A DNA stretch of 8,060 nt from Gammaproteobacteria bacterium (GTDB taxonomy: Bacteria > Pseudomonadota > Gammaproteobacteria > Porifericomitales > Porifericomitaceae). Position numbers and translations under genes: made by a program. Below are positions 1-6,523 of the stretch, piece after piece (positions within the stretch are counted from its first letter, which is position 1; each line of letters opens with the position of its first letter). The stretch lies in contig JAPPQA010000143.1 in the NCBI GenBank assembly GCA_028817255.1, positions 1 to 8,060 on the forward strand, read 5' to 3'. A model generated the notes under the pieces. It searched no databases, had not been told where the DNA came from, and worked only from the letters and a program-made list of their open reading frames with translations.

Positions 1-11
1 TCGTCTTGCCG

Positions 12-32
12 ACTCCCCCTCAAGGGGGGAGT
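12..32. repeat. Hairpin with C5/G5 stem, 8 bp
   Basis: ACTCCCCC at 12-19 pairs perfectly with GGGGGAGT at 25-32 around a 5-nt loop (TCAAG). The stem is strong. On the minus strand the hairpin follows the end of lnt by about 140 nt, which would suit a transcript end, but the following bases (CGGCAAGACGA on the minus strand) are not a T-tract. It may be a factor-dependent terminator, an mRNA-stabilising 3' structure, or part of an intergenic repeat that continues to the left of the window. Confidence 0.5.
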
Positions 33-65
33 GATGCGTAAGAACCGCTTTTCTTGCCTTCGATT

Positions 66-88
66 GCGGAGCGGCCCGCTGGCTCCGC
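66..88. repeat. Hairpin, 7-bp GC-rich stem
   Basis: GCGGAGC at 66-72 pairs with GCTCCGC at 82-88 around a 9-nt loop. An alternative inner pairing (AGCGG 70-74 with CCGCT 76-80) competes with it. No T-tract follows on either strand. Role unknown; in DNA of this GC content some such pairings arise by chance. Confidence 0.35.
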
Positions 89-96
89 GGTGCGGA

Positions 97-116
97 CGGG
101 CGGGCGCAGCCGCCCG
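97..116. repeat. Hairpin, 7-bp GC-only stem
   Basis: CGGGCGG at 97-103 pairs with CCGCCCG at 110-116 around the 6-nt loop GCGCAG. It is the hairpin closest to lnt apart from the palindrome at 129-140, about 57 nt beyond the lnt stop. No T-run follows on the minus strand, so it is at best a 3'-end stabilising or Rho-associated structure. Confidence 0.35.
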
Positions 117-128
117 GGAGACTCGGTT

Positions 129-140
129 GCCGGCGCCGGC
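129..140. repeat. Perfect 12-bp palindrome
   Basis: GCCGGCGCCGGC reads the same on both strands. It sits 33 nt past the lnt stop codon. Being made only of G and C in a GC-rich background, it may be a chance event; no protein-binding role can be inferred. Confidence 0.35.
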
Positions 141-172
141 GTTGCCGAAGCGGGCGGCATTCTCGAGCGGCT

Positions 173-1753
173 TCATTGCGCCAGTCTTTCGTTGCGCCTT
201 GCGTTGCGCCCGGCGGCCAGCGAGGCGGCGCACAATGCCAGCGACAGGGCGACCATGGGCCAGTCTCCCCAGCGGGCATACGGCGTTATGCCGCGGAATT
301 GCAGCGCCCGCGCGGTCAGGGTTTGCGGCTGGAATTGCGCGGCCTGCGCCAATAGCCGGCCTTTCTCGTCAATTACGGCGCTGATCCCGTCGTTTGTCGC
401 CCGCACCAGATAACGGCCGACTTCCAGGGCGCGGGCGCGGGCGATTTGCAAATGCTGGTGCGGCGCCAGCGAATCCCCGAACCAGGCGTCGTTGCTGACG
501 TTGACCAGCAGTTCCGCCTCCGGGAGCATGTCGAGGAGTTCGCTGCCGAATATGATCTCGTAGCATATCGCGACGCCCACCGGCCCGAAGGAGGGGTACA
601 GCAGCGGCTTCTCTCCCGTCGCGCCCGAAAACGCCGGCACCGGGACGCCGAGCCGCCGCAGCGGCGGCGCCAGCAGCCTTTCCAGGGGCAGGTATTCTCC
701 GAACGGCACCAGATGCCGCTTGTGGTAAACGCCGGTGCCGCGCCCCAGATACAGCAGGCTGTTGTACAGTTTCCCCGTTTCCGAATCGCGGACCGGGATC
801 CCGAGGAGCAGTTCTGTGTTCGCGCTTTGGCCGCGTTGCCGCAATTCCGCCAGCAGGGGCCCTACCTGGTGTCGGAAAGCCGGGATCACGGTCTCCGGCC
901 AGACGATCAGATCCGCTCCCCAGTGCGGTGCGGAGAGGCGGCGATACCGGGTGACGGTTTCCGTAAGGTAGGCGGCGTCCCACTTGAGCGGCTGTGGGAT
1001 CGCCCCCTGGATCACGGCCACCGAAAGTTCGCCGCCGGGGCGGGGCGCGGTCCAGGAAACCTCGCGCAACGGCGGGCCGAGCGCCCATATCAGGCCGCCC
1101 AGGCAGAGCGCCGGGAGCGCCCCGCGGCCCCGGCGCAAGCACAGCCAGGCCAGCAGGCAGGCGCTGTGCGCCAACAGCCACCCGAGGCCGAAAATTCCCA
1201 GCAGGGGGGCCCATCCTCCCAGGGGCCCGTCCGTTTGGCTGTAGCCCAGGCTGAGCCAGGGGAAACCGGTGAGCAACAGAGAGCGCAGCCACTCGCTTAA
1301 TGTCCACAGGGATGGGACCGCCAGCAGCAGCCAGATCGCGTCATGACCCGTACAGCCCGGACGGGCGGGCATCAGGCGCCGGCCGATCAGGCCGACCAGG
1401 GCGGGGTACAGGGCGAGGATCGCGGCCAGAATAAGGGAGAGCAGCCAAGCGACCGGCCCGGGCAGGTCGCCGTACATCCGGATGCTGATCCGCACCCAGC
1501 CTACGCCCGCGGCGAACATGCCGAACCCGAATAGCCAGCCGCGCCAGCAGGCGCGCATCGTAGTGCCGTGCCGCCACAGCAGCGCCAGCAGGGCCAGCAA
1601 CGGCAACGGCAGCGGCCACAGATTCCAGGGCGCGAAAGCTGCCGGCATCAGGGCGCCCGCGCCCAGCGCGCCGGCATCCCCGAGCCGCTGCCCGCAACGG
1701 CCGGACAGCAGGGGCCGGAGCCGGCGGCGCAGTTGGGAAAACGGGCGGGGCAT
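173..1753 (-). CDS. lnt: Apolipoprotein N-acyltransferase
   Basis: Inner-membrane enzyme that moves an acyl chain from a phospholipid to the free N-terminal cysteine of apolipoproteins, the last step of lipoprotein maturation (after Lgt and Lsp). The 526-residue product is close to the E. coli length (512). Residues about 30-230 are a run of hydrophobic membrane segments, followed by a periplasmic nitrilase-like domain (about 243-480) and a final hydrophobic segment near 498-514. The catalytic triad is visible: Glu287 in WPETVIPA, Lys345 in YHKRHLVPFGEYLP, and Cys397 in AICYEI, corresponding to the known Glu-Lys-Cys triad. VSNDAWFGD at about 419-427 is also typical. The ATG at 1753 has no clear ribosome-binding site; it lies 81 nt after corC and is the last gene of the minus-strand cluster. 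Placement directly after corC matches the gammaproteobacterial order. The family assignment is firm; only the exact start is uncertain. Confidence 0.96.
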   Translation of the reverse strand: MPRPFSQLRRRLRPLLSGRCGQRLGDAGALGAGALMPAAFAPWNLWPLPLPLLALLALLWRHGTTMRACWRGWLFGFGMFAAGVGWVRISIRMYGDLPGPVAWLLSLILAAILALYPALVGLIGRRLMPARPGCTGHDAIWLLLAVPSLWTLSEWLRSLLLTGFPWLSLGYSQTDGPLGGWAPLLGIFGLGWLLAHSACLLAWLCLRRGRGALPALCLGGLIWALGPPLREVSWTAPRPGGELSVAVIQGAIPQPLKWDAAYLTETVTRYRRLSAPHWGADLIVWPETVIPAFRHQVGPLLAELRQRGQSANTELLLGIPVRDSETGKLYNSLLYLGRGTGVYHKRHLVPFGEYLPLERLLAPPLRRLGVPVPAFSGATGEKPLLYPSFGPVGVAICYEIIFGSELLDMLPEAELLVNVSNDAWFGDSLAPHQHLQIARARALEVGRYLVRATNDGISAVIDEKGRLLAQAAQFQPQTLTARALQFRGITPYARWGDWPMVALSLALCAASLAAGRNARRNERLAQ

Positions 1754-1834
1754 GGGGGGCAGGTAGGCGCCAGGGAGCCGGCAGGGCCGGGATGCGGTCG
1801 CGACGGAAGGGATTCCGGGGCGTTGCCGGCGGGC

Positions 1835-2716
1835 TCAGGTGGCGTCCTCTCGCGCCTTTTTCCGCCCCTGGAACCCGATCAGATGAATGCGCCTTTTGTC
1901 TGCCTGCAGGATGTCGAAGCGTTGCCCTTCCACGATGGCGCTCTCGTTCTTGCGGGGCATCCGGCCAAAGCCTTTCAGCACCAGCCCGCCGACGGTGTCG
2001 CATTCTTCCGCGTCCATTTCGGTGCCGAAGTAATCGTTGAAATCTTCGAGCGGGGTAATGGCCTTGATCGCGTAGCGGTCTCCATCCAAGCGGCGAATGT
2101 TTTCCTCTTCCTCCTCCCGGTCATGTTCGTCTTCGATATTGCCGACAATCTCCTCGATGATGTCCTCGATGGTCACGAGTCCGGCGATTCCTCCGTACTC
2201 GTCCACCACGATCGCTATATGGCTGTGAGCGCTGCGGAATTCGCGCAGCAGCACGTTCAGGGACTTGCTCTCGGGGACGAGCATCGCCGGCCGCACCAGC
2301 TCCCGGATGTCGAGTTTTTGCGGCTTGGACAGGACATACCCGAGCAGGTCCTTGGCGATCAAGATGCCCAGGATGGAATCGGCGTTCTCCTCGACTATGG
2401 GCAGGCGCGAATATCCCGACGAGACGAAAGTTTCCAGTAACTCGTCCTGGGGAGATTGCTCGCTGGCCATGACCATCCGGATGCGCGGCACCATGATGTC
2501 GCGCACCTGCAGGTCTATGATTTTGAGCGTGCCTTCGATCATGGGCATGGTTTCCGGGTCCAGCAGTTTGCGGGTCTCGGCCGCGCGCAACAGGTTCAGC
2601 AGGGAATGGCGGTCCTCCGGCACCGCGGCGAGGGCCTGGGCAATCCGGTCCAGCCAGGAGCGCGTCCCGTCGCTCTCCTTGCCGCTACGGTTTTTGGCTT
2701 TGGGTTTCCGTGGCAT
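1835..2716 (-). CDS. corC: CorC/YbeX family CBS-domain protein (HlyC/CorC family)
   Basis: A 293-residue soluble protein matching the full length of E. coli CorC/YbeX (292). It has a short charged N-terminus, the typical VRDIMVPR motif at 71-78 opening a pair of CBS domains (about 70-195), with SRLPIVEE (103-110) and IVVDEYGGIAGLVTIEDI (169-186) as hallmark segments. An acidic linker (EDEHDREEEEEN) follows, then the C-terminal CorC_HlyC domain (about 207-283, with DTVGGLV at 240-246). There is no DUF21 membrane domain. The family was linked to magnesium/cobalt efflux in enterobacteria, and YbeX has also been tied to ribosome metabolism; the molecular role is not settled. The start at ATG 2716 gives the family's usual N-terminus and overlaps the end of ybeY by 32 nt. 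AAGGA lies about 22 nt upstream, too far to be a convincing ribosome-binding site, so translational coupling to ybeY is likely. A longer upstream frame (to 2851) is only ybeY read out of frame. Confidence 0.93.
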   Translation of the reverse strand: MPRKPKAKNRSGKESDGTRSWLDRIAQALAAVPEDRHSLLNLLRAAETRKLLDPETMPMIEGTLKIIDLQVRDIMVPRIRMVMASEQSPQDELLETFVSSGYSRLPIVEENADSILGILIAKDLLGYVLSKPQKLDIRELVRPAMLVPESKSLNVLLREFRSAHSHIAIVVDEYGGIAGLVTIEDIIEEIVGNIEDEHDREEEEENIRRLDGDRYAIKAITPLEDFNDYFGTEMDAEECDTVGGLVLKGFGRMPRKNESAIVEGQRFDILQADKRRIHLIGFQGRKKAREDAT

Positions 2717-3167
2717 AGGGGTCGGGGAAGCCGAGTCCTTCGAGAATCTTCCGCTCCAGATTCTCCATGCGGCGCGCCTCCGCGTCTTCTTCGTGCGCGT
2801 AGCCCAGCAGGTGCAGGGTGCCGTGCACCACCATGTGCGCCCAGTGGGCAAGCAGCGGCTTGTCTTGTTCCCGCGCCTCGCGCCGCAACACGGGCGCGCA
2901 AATCACGATATCGCCCAGCGGCGGCATCGCCATGCCGGCCGGAGGAGAATAGGGGAAAGACAGCACGTTGGCGGGGCCCTTGCCGCCGCGCCATTTTCTG
3001 TTCAGCGCTCCCCCCTCTTCCTCGCCGACGATGCGCACCGCGAGTTCCCCTTTCTGTTTGCTGCCGGTCAGCGCCAGTCGCGCCCAGCGCTCGATCTGAC
3101 TGTTTTCTGGTAGAACGGTCTCGTCCGTTGCCCGTTGGATCTCCACCCGGATAGCCAATGTCGCCAT
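2685..3167 (-). CDS. ybeY: Endoribonuclease YbeY, rRNA maturation factor
   Basis: Small zinc metalloprotein of 160 residues, the usual family length. YbeY acts in 16S rRNA 3'-end processing, ribosome quality control and RNA turnover in the cytoplasm. The signature at residues 115-125, HGTLHLLGYAH, supplies the three zinc-binding histidines (His115, His119, His125); the usual consensus has Asp in place of the Ala before the last His. The conserved segment LNRKWRGGKGPANVLSFP (55-72) includes the Arg (Arg60) expected near the active site, and LGDIVIC (84-90) matches the family's LGDIxI strand. The start at ATG 3167 is set by this family alignment and by position: it follows the phoH-like stop codon after one base (TAG-T-ATG), so re-initiation by the same ribosome is likely. 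The C-terminal 10 codons overlap corC. The pairing with a PhoH-family ATPase upstream is the standard arrangement, and the two proteins interact in known systems. Confidence 0.96.
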   Translation of the reverse strand: MATLAIRVEIQRATDETVLPENSQIERWARLALTGSKQKGELAVRIVGEEEGGALNRKWRGGKGPANVLSFPYSPPAGMAMPPLGDIVICAPVLRREAREQDKPLLAHWAHMVVHGTLHLLGYAHEEDAEARRMENLERKILEGLGFPDPYATETQSQKP

Positions 3168-3168
3168 A

Positions 3169-4164
3169 CTACGGGCCGGCGTCTTCCCCGGAGCGGGCAT
3201 ACGCATCCAGGATACGGGCGACCAGGGGGTGGCGGACGACATCCGCGGAGCTGAAGTAAGTGAAGCTGATACCGGCCTCGCCGCGCAACAGCTCGGCGGC
3301 ATGGGACAGGCCGGAGCGTTTGCCCGCCGGCAGGTCAACCTGGGTAATGTCGCCGGTGATCACCATTTTCGAACCAAGGCCCATGCGGGTCAGGAACATC
3401 TTGATCTGACTTACGGTGGCGTTTTGCGCCTCGTCCAGGATAATGAACGATTCCTCCAGCGTGCGCCCGCGCATGAATGCCAGCGGCAGGATCTCGATGC
3501 GGCCCTGGCCGAGATACTGCGCTACCCGTTCGTGTCCCAGCAGGGCGTTCAAGGCATCGTAGAGGGGATGCAGGAAGGGAGTGACCTTCTCCGCCATATC
3601 TCCGGGCAGGAAGCCCAGCCGTTCGCCGGCCTCCACGGCGGGGCGCACCAGGAAGATGCGTTGCGCCCGCTCCTGCTCCAGGGCGGCGACGGCACAGGCC
3701 ACGGCGAGATAGGTCTTTCCCGTGCCAGTCGGCCCGATGCCGAAATTGATTTCGCGCGTCCGTATGTTGCGCAGGTAGTGCCGCTGATTGTCCGTGCGTC
3801 CGCGTATCGTCTTTTTGCGGATGTGGACCCGTTCTTGCTGCCGGTCTTTCGCCGCCGCGTTGCCGTTTTCGTTGAGCGCTTCCTGCAGGCACAGGTGCAC
3901 CCTTTCCGCCGACAGCAATTCTTCCCGGGTGGCGTCGTACAGGGCGCGGATGACTTTTCCCGTCATGGCCACGGATTGGCGGTTGCCGGTGACATGGAAG
4001 CCGTTGCCGCGATTGCAGATCTCCACCCCCATTCGCTGCTCTACCTGATGCAGGTGCCGGTTCAGGGGGCCGCATAGATTGGAAAGGCGCCGATGGTCCA
4101 TCGGCTCCAGGGACAGGTCGGCGGCCGCGCGCGTCGCTTCGGAGAGGGTCTGCTGGCGGCTCAA
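3169..4164 (-). CDS. ybeZ: PhoH-like ATPase (YbeZ family)
   Basis: Cytoplasmic P-loop NTPase of the PhoH/YbeZ family, a partner of YbeY in rRNA processing. With the start chosen here it has 331 residues. An N-terminal region (about 18-110) begins with LSLEPMDHRRLSNLCGPL, matching the E. coli YbeZ start region (LEPADNARL). It is followed by the helicase-like ATPase core: Walker A GPTGTGKT at 144-151, the segment LVRPAVEAGERLGFLPGD (172-189), Walker B FIILDEAQN (240-248), and VITGDITQVDLP (268-279). FFxSxDVVRHP-like FSSADVVRHP (304-313) closes the core. Start choice: the first ATG in the domain (4101) would cut off the conserved LSLEP segment, so I prefer TTG at 4164, which overlaps the miaB stop as TTGA (4-nt overlap). 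No strong ribosome-binding site precedes either codon, so coupling to miaB is inferred. The family is certain, the start less so. Confidence 0.92.
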   Translation of the reverse strand: MSRQQTLSEATRAAADLSLEPMDHRRLSNLCGPLNRHLHQVEQRMGVEICNRGNGFHVTGNRQSVAMTGKVIRALYDATREELLSAERVHLCLQEALNENGNAAAKDRQQERVHIRKKTIRGRTDNQRHYLRNIRTREINFGIGPTGTGKTYLAVACAVAALEQERAQRIFLVRPAVEAGERLGFLPGDMAEKVTPFLHPLYDALNALLGHERVAQYLGQGRIEILPLAFMRGRTLEESFIILDEAQNATVSQIKMFLTRMGLGSKMVITGDITQVDLPAGKRSGLSHAAELLRGEAGISFTYFSSADVVRHPLVARILDAYARSGEDAGP

Positions 4165-5540
4165 GGCGAGAGACGGGGCAAAGGTTCGGGCGTCCGCGGG
4201 ATGCGGGCGGGCGCGGCGCCGGTCACGGCTTCGCCGCGCAGAGAGTGGGGCAGCGCCTCCGTGATCCGAACGTCGGCAAAGGTTCCGACCAGTTCCGGGG
4301 AGGCAGAGAAATTGACGACCCGGTTGTTTTCCGTGCGCCCGCACAACGATTCCCGGGGGCCCCTGCGCGCCGGCCCCTCCACCAGGACGCGGCACGTGCC
4401 GCCCACCATGGAACGGGCGATCTCGAGGGCCTGCCGGTCAATCAATTCCTGCAGCGCGCGCAGCCGCCGCTTCTTGACCTCGGCGGGCACTTCGTTCGCA
4501 AGGGATGCGGCCGGGGTGCCCGGCCTCCGGCTGTACAGGAAACTGAAAGATTGATCGAATCCCACCTCCTCGACCAGCCGCAGGGTGGCCGCAAAGTCTT
4601 CCTCCGTCTCTCCCGGGAACCCCACGATGAAGTCGGAGGATATGCCGATCCCCGGCCGTGCCCGCCGCAGGCGGCGGATCCAGGACTTGTACTCCATGGC
4701 GGTGTAGCCGCGCTTCATCAGACTGAGGATTCGGTCCGAGCCGCTCTGCACCGGCAAGTGCAAGTGGCTCGCCAGTTGCGGGGTTCGCGTGTAGGCATCA
4801 ATCAGCCGGTCGCTCATCTCTATGGGGTGCGAGGTAGTGTAGCGAATACGGCCGATTCCGTCGAGACTCGCCAGGTACTCGATCAGGCAGGCGAGGTCCG
4901 CCGTGCCGCCGCCGTGCATGCGCCCCCGGTAGGCGTTGACGTTCTGGCCGAGAAGGGTGACCTCGCGGGTTCCCTGCTCCGCCAAAGCGGCGATTTCGGC
5001 AAGGACGTCGTCCAGCGGTCTGCTGAACTCTTCCCCGCGGGTGTAGGGAACGACGCAAAAACTGCAATACTTGCTGCACCCTTCCATGATGGACACCCAG
5101 GCCGTGACCCCGCCGCGCGGGGGCGGCAGGCAATCGAATTTCTCGATCTCGGGGAACGAAATGTCAATGGCGGGCTTGCGCGTTTTCCGCACCCGGTCCA
5201 GCAGCCGGGGCAGGCGGTGCAGGGTTTGCGGGCCGAATACGATGTCCACGCATGCGGCCCTGCGCCGCAGCGCGGCCCCCTCCTGGCTGGCTACGCAGCC
5301 CCCCACGCCGATCAGCAATTCGGGGCGCTGCCGTTTCCATTCGCGCCACTGCCCGAGCAGGGAAAAAACCTTTTCCTGGGCCTTCTCGCGCACCGAGCAG
5401 GTATTGATCAGCAGCACGTCCGCCCGCGACGGGTCCGCGGTCAGGGTCAGGCCATGGGACTCGCGCAGCAGGTCCGCAATCCTGGCGGAGTCGTACTCGT
5501 TCATTTGGCAGCCAAAGGTTTTTATGAACAGATTTTGCAT
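4161..5540 (-). CDS. miaB: tRNA-2-methylthio-N6-dimethylallyladenosine synthase MiaB
   Basis: Radical-SAM methylthiotransferase that converts i6A to ms2i6A at position 37 of tRNAs reading UNN codons. The 459-residue product is close to the usual length (E. coli 474). The N-terminal methylthiotransferase domain carries the three cysteines of the auxiliary [4Fe-4S] cluster: Cys11 (TFGCQMNEYDS), Cys48 (INTCSVREKA) and Cys82 (GVGGCVASQ). The radical-SAM CxxxCxxC motif is Cys155, Cys159 and Cys162 (EGCSKYCSFCVVPYTRG). EVTLLGQNVNAY and LHLPVQSGSD are typical core segments. A C-terminal TRAM domain spans about the last 65 residues. The ATG at 5540 gives the canonical N-terminus MQNLFIKTFGCQ; GGGAA lies 2 nt upstream and GAGGA 15 nt upstream, so spacing to a ribosome-binding site is not ideal. 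It is the first gene of the minus-strand cluster and is divergent from tupA. The C2-methylthio assignment as MiaB rather than MtaB/RimO rests on these motifs and on the phoH-ybeY-corC-lnt context. Confidence 0.97.
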   Translation of the reverse strand: MQNLFIKTFGCQMNEYDSARIADLLRESHGLTLTADPSRADVLLINTCSVREKAQEKVFSLLGQWREWKRQRPELLIGVGGCVASQEGAALRRRAACVDIVFGPQTLHRLPRLLDRVRKTRKPAIDISFPEIEKFDCLPPPRGGVTAWVSIMEGCSKYCSFCVVPYTRGEEFSRPLDDVLAEIAALAEQGTREVTLLGQNVNAYRGRMHGGGTADLACLIEYLASLDGIGRIRYTTSHPIEMSDRLIDAYTRTPQLASHLHLPVQSGSDRILSLMKRGYTAMEYKSWIRRLRRARPGIGISSDFIVGFPGETEEDFAATLRLVEEVGFDQSFSFLYSRRPGTPAASLANEVPAEVKKRRLRALQELIDRQALEIARSMVGGTCRVLVEGPARRGPRESLCGRTENNRVVNFSASPELVGTFADVRITEALPHSLRGEAVTGAAPARIPRTPEPLPRLSP

Positions 5541-5589
5541 CGTTCCCGCGCCGATTCCTCCGCCATCGGTTCTACGGTACACTTTCCCG
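5541..5589. promoter_or_regulatory. 49-bp divergent miaB / tupA intergenic region
   Basis: This is the only space between the two divergent start codons, so at least one promoter must extend into coding sequence. A possible tupA -10 box is TACACT at 5578-5583 (4 of 6 matches to TATAAT). The best-spaced -35 candidate, TTCCTC at 5555-5560 with a 17-bp spacer, is poor. If that -10 is used, transcription would begin about at the tupA ATG (5590), giving a leaderless mRNA; consistently, no ribosome-binding site is seen before this ATG. On the minus strand TAGAAC (5574-5569) is an equally weak -10 candidate for miaB. No palindrome resembling a ModE operator and no room for a molybdenum/tungsten-cofactor riboswitch is apparent. 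These are weak matches judged by eye. Confidence 0.4.
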
Positions 5590-6468
5590 ATGCCCTTTTC
5601 CAGGCACTTCCGCGACGACGTCCGGGGCCGTAGCCGCCGTTCGCGCCCGCGAGGCTGGCCGGGCGTGCTGGCGCTGGCCGCCATGCTGGCGGCGCTGCCG
5701 GCGGTGTGCCTGTCCCGGGCGGCGGAGCGGGAGATCTTGTTGGCCATTACCACCAGCATTGAGGACAGCGGCCTGGTGGGCGTATTGATCCCCGCCTTCG
5801 AGCGCCGGCATCGCGTCATGGCGCGGGTAATCGCTGTCGGTTCCGGACAAGCCTTGCGGCTGGGGCGCAACGGCGATGTGGACGCGCTGCTTCTGCACGC
5901 GCCCGAGGCGGAGGAACGCTTCGTCCGGGAGGGCTGGGGCGTGGGCCGCCGCCTGGTTATGCGCAACGACTTTATTCTCCTGGGGCCCGGCGGCGGCCTG
6001 CCGGCGGCGGACGACGGCATTTTTTCCATCCTGCGCGCCATCGCCGCGCATGGCGCGGCTTTCGTTTCCCGCGGCGACAACTCCGGGACGCACCAGAAGG
6101 AATTGGCGCTATGGCGCCAGGCCGGCGTCGCGCCCCGGGGAGACTGGTATCTTTCGGTGGGGCAGGGCATGGCGGCGTCCTTGTTGCTGGCCGTGGAACG
6201 GCAGGCATACGTCTTGAGCGACCGGGGCACTTACCTTGCCCTCGGCGACCGGGTTCGGCTGCAGATCCGCGCGGAAGGCGACCCGGCGCTGCACAACCCC
6301 TACCATGTCATCGCCGTCAATCCGGAGCGGCATCCTCATGTGCGCTACGATGCCGCCCGTCTCCTGATCGGGTTCCTGGTCGGTTCGGAAGGCCAGGCGC
6401 TGATCGGCAATTTCCGGTTGCATGGACAGTTGCCGTTCTATCCGGCGGCTGACCGCCGGGCACATTGA
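5590..6468 (+). CDS. tupA: Tungstate ABC transporter, periplasmic binding protein (TupA type)
   Basis: Periplasmic protein that captures the oxyanion and delivers it to TupB. The 292-residue precursor opens with an arginine-rich n-region (residues 5-21) and a hydrophobic core (about 25-41) ending before SRAAERE, a likely signal-peptide cleavage zone around 43-46. The mature part has the TupA layout: ITTSIEDSGL (53-62), the ligand-loop region, normally TTTS in this family; VIAVGSGQALRLG (80-92); DALLLHAPEAEERFV (98-112); RLVMRNDF (121-128); FVSRGDNSGTH (158-168) with an Arg (161) likely to contact the anion; GQGMAASL (191-198); VLSDRGTYLAL (208-218); and NPYHVIAVNP (236-245). The first Thr of TTTS is Ile here. 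The family binds tungstate strongly over molybdate, but specificity is not proven by sequence. It is the first gene of the operon. ATG 5590 is the start that gives a full signal peptide; no ribosome-binding site precedes it. Confidence 0.93.
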   Translation: MPFSRHFRDDVRGRSRRSRPRGWPGVLALAAMLAALPAVCLSRAAEREILLAITTSIEDSGLVGVLIPAFERRHRVMARVIAVGSGQALRLGRNGDVDALLLHAPEAEERFVREGWGVGRRLVMRNDFILLGPGGGLPAADDGIFSILRAIAAHGAAFVSRGDNSGTHQKELALWRQAGVAPRGDWYLSVGQGMAASLLLAVERQAYVLSDRGTYLALGDRVRLQIRAEGDPALHNPYHVIAVNPERHPHVRYDAARLLIGFLVGSEGQALIGNFRLHGQLPFYPAADRRAH

Positions 6469-6523
6469 CCCTGTTGCCCGCATTCGTTTTTTGCCCCGGT
6501 CGCGGGGCCGTTGGTACGGGAGC

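Larger units (their letters stand above)
1..172. other. Non-coding region downstream of lnt, rich in inverted repeats
   Basis: No convincing gene is seen here. The stretch holds four inverted repeats: 12-32 (8-bp stem), 66-88 (7-bp stem), 97-116 (7-bp stem) and a perfect 12-bp palindrome at 129-140. Reading frames that start here run into the antisense of lnt and look like shadows of it. The region should carry the 3' end of the lnt transcript, but none of the hairpins is followed by a run of T on the minus strand, so a classical intrinsic terminator cannot be called. Confidence 0.6.

Noticed and set aside
446..1300. Long plus-strand open frame inside lnt (284 codons)
   Set aside because: It is antisense to a clearly identified lnt, has low-complexity R/Q/P/A composition and no recognisable motif. 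Long antisense frames are expected in DNA with strong third-position GC.
1754..1834. Separate small gene or promoter between corC and lnt
   Set aside because: Only 81 nt; no open frame with a start signal, no -35/-10 pair and no strong hairpin were recognised.
3229..4077. Plus-strand open frame of 282 codons antisense to the phoH-like gene
   Set aside because: Mirror of the PhoH coding frame, without its own motifs or ribosome-binding site.
5541..5589. ModE-type operator or molybdenum/tungsten-cofactor riboswitch upstream of tupA
   Set aside because: No ModE-like palindrome is visible, and 49 bp is too short to hold that riboswitch.
4245..5633. Plus-strand open frame of 462 codons antisense to miaB
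   Set aside because: Composition is typical of the complement of a GC-rich gene and no domain is seen; it also runs into the start of tupA in the wrong frame.
5698..5721. Lipoprotein cysteine (lipobox) in the TupA leader, around Cys40
   Set aside because: The residues before the cysteine are Leu-Pro-Ala-Val, which does not fit the usual small residue (Gly, Ala or Ser) at -1.
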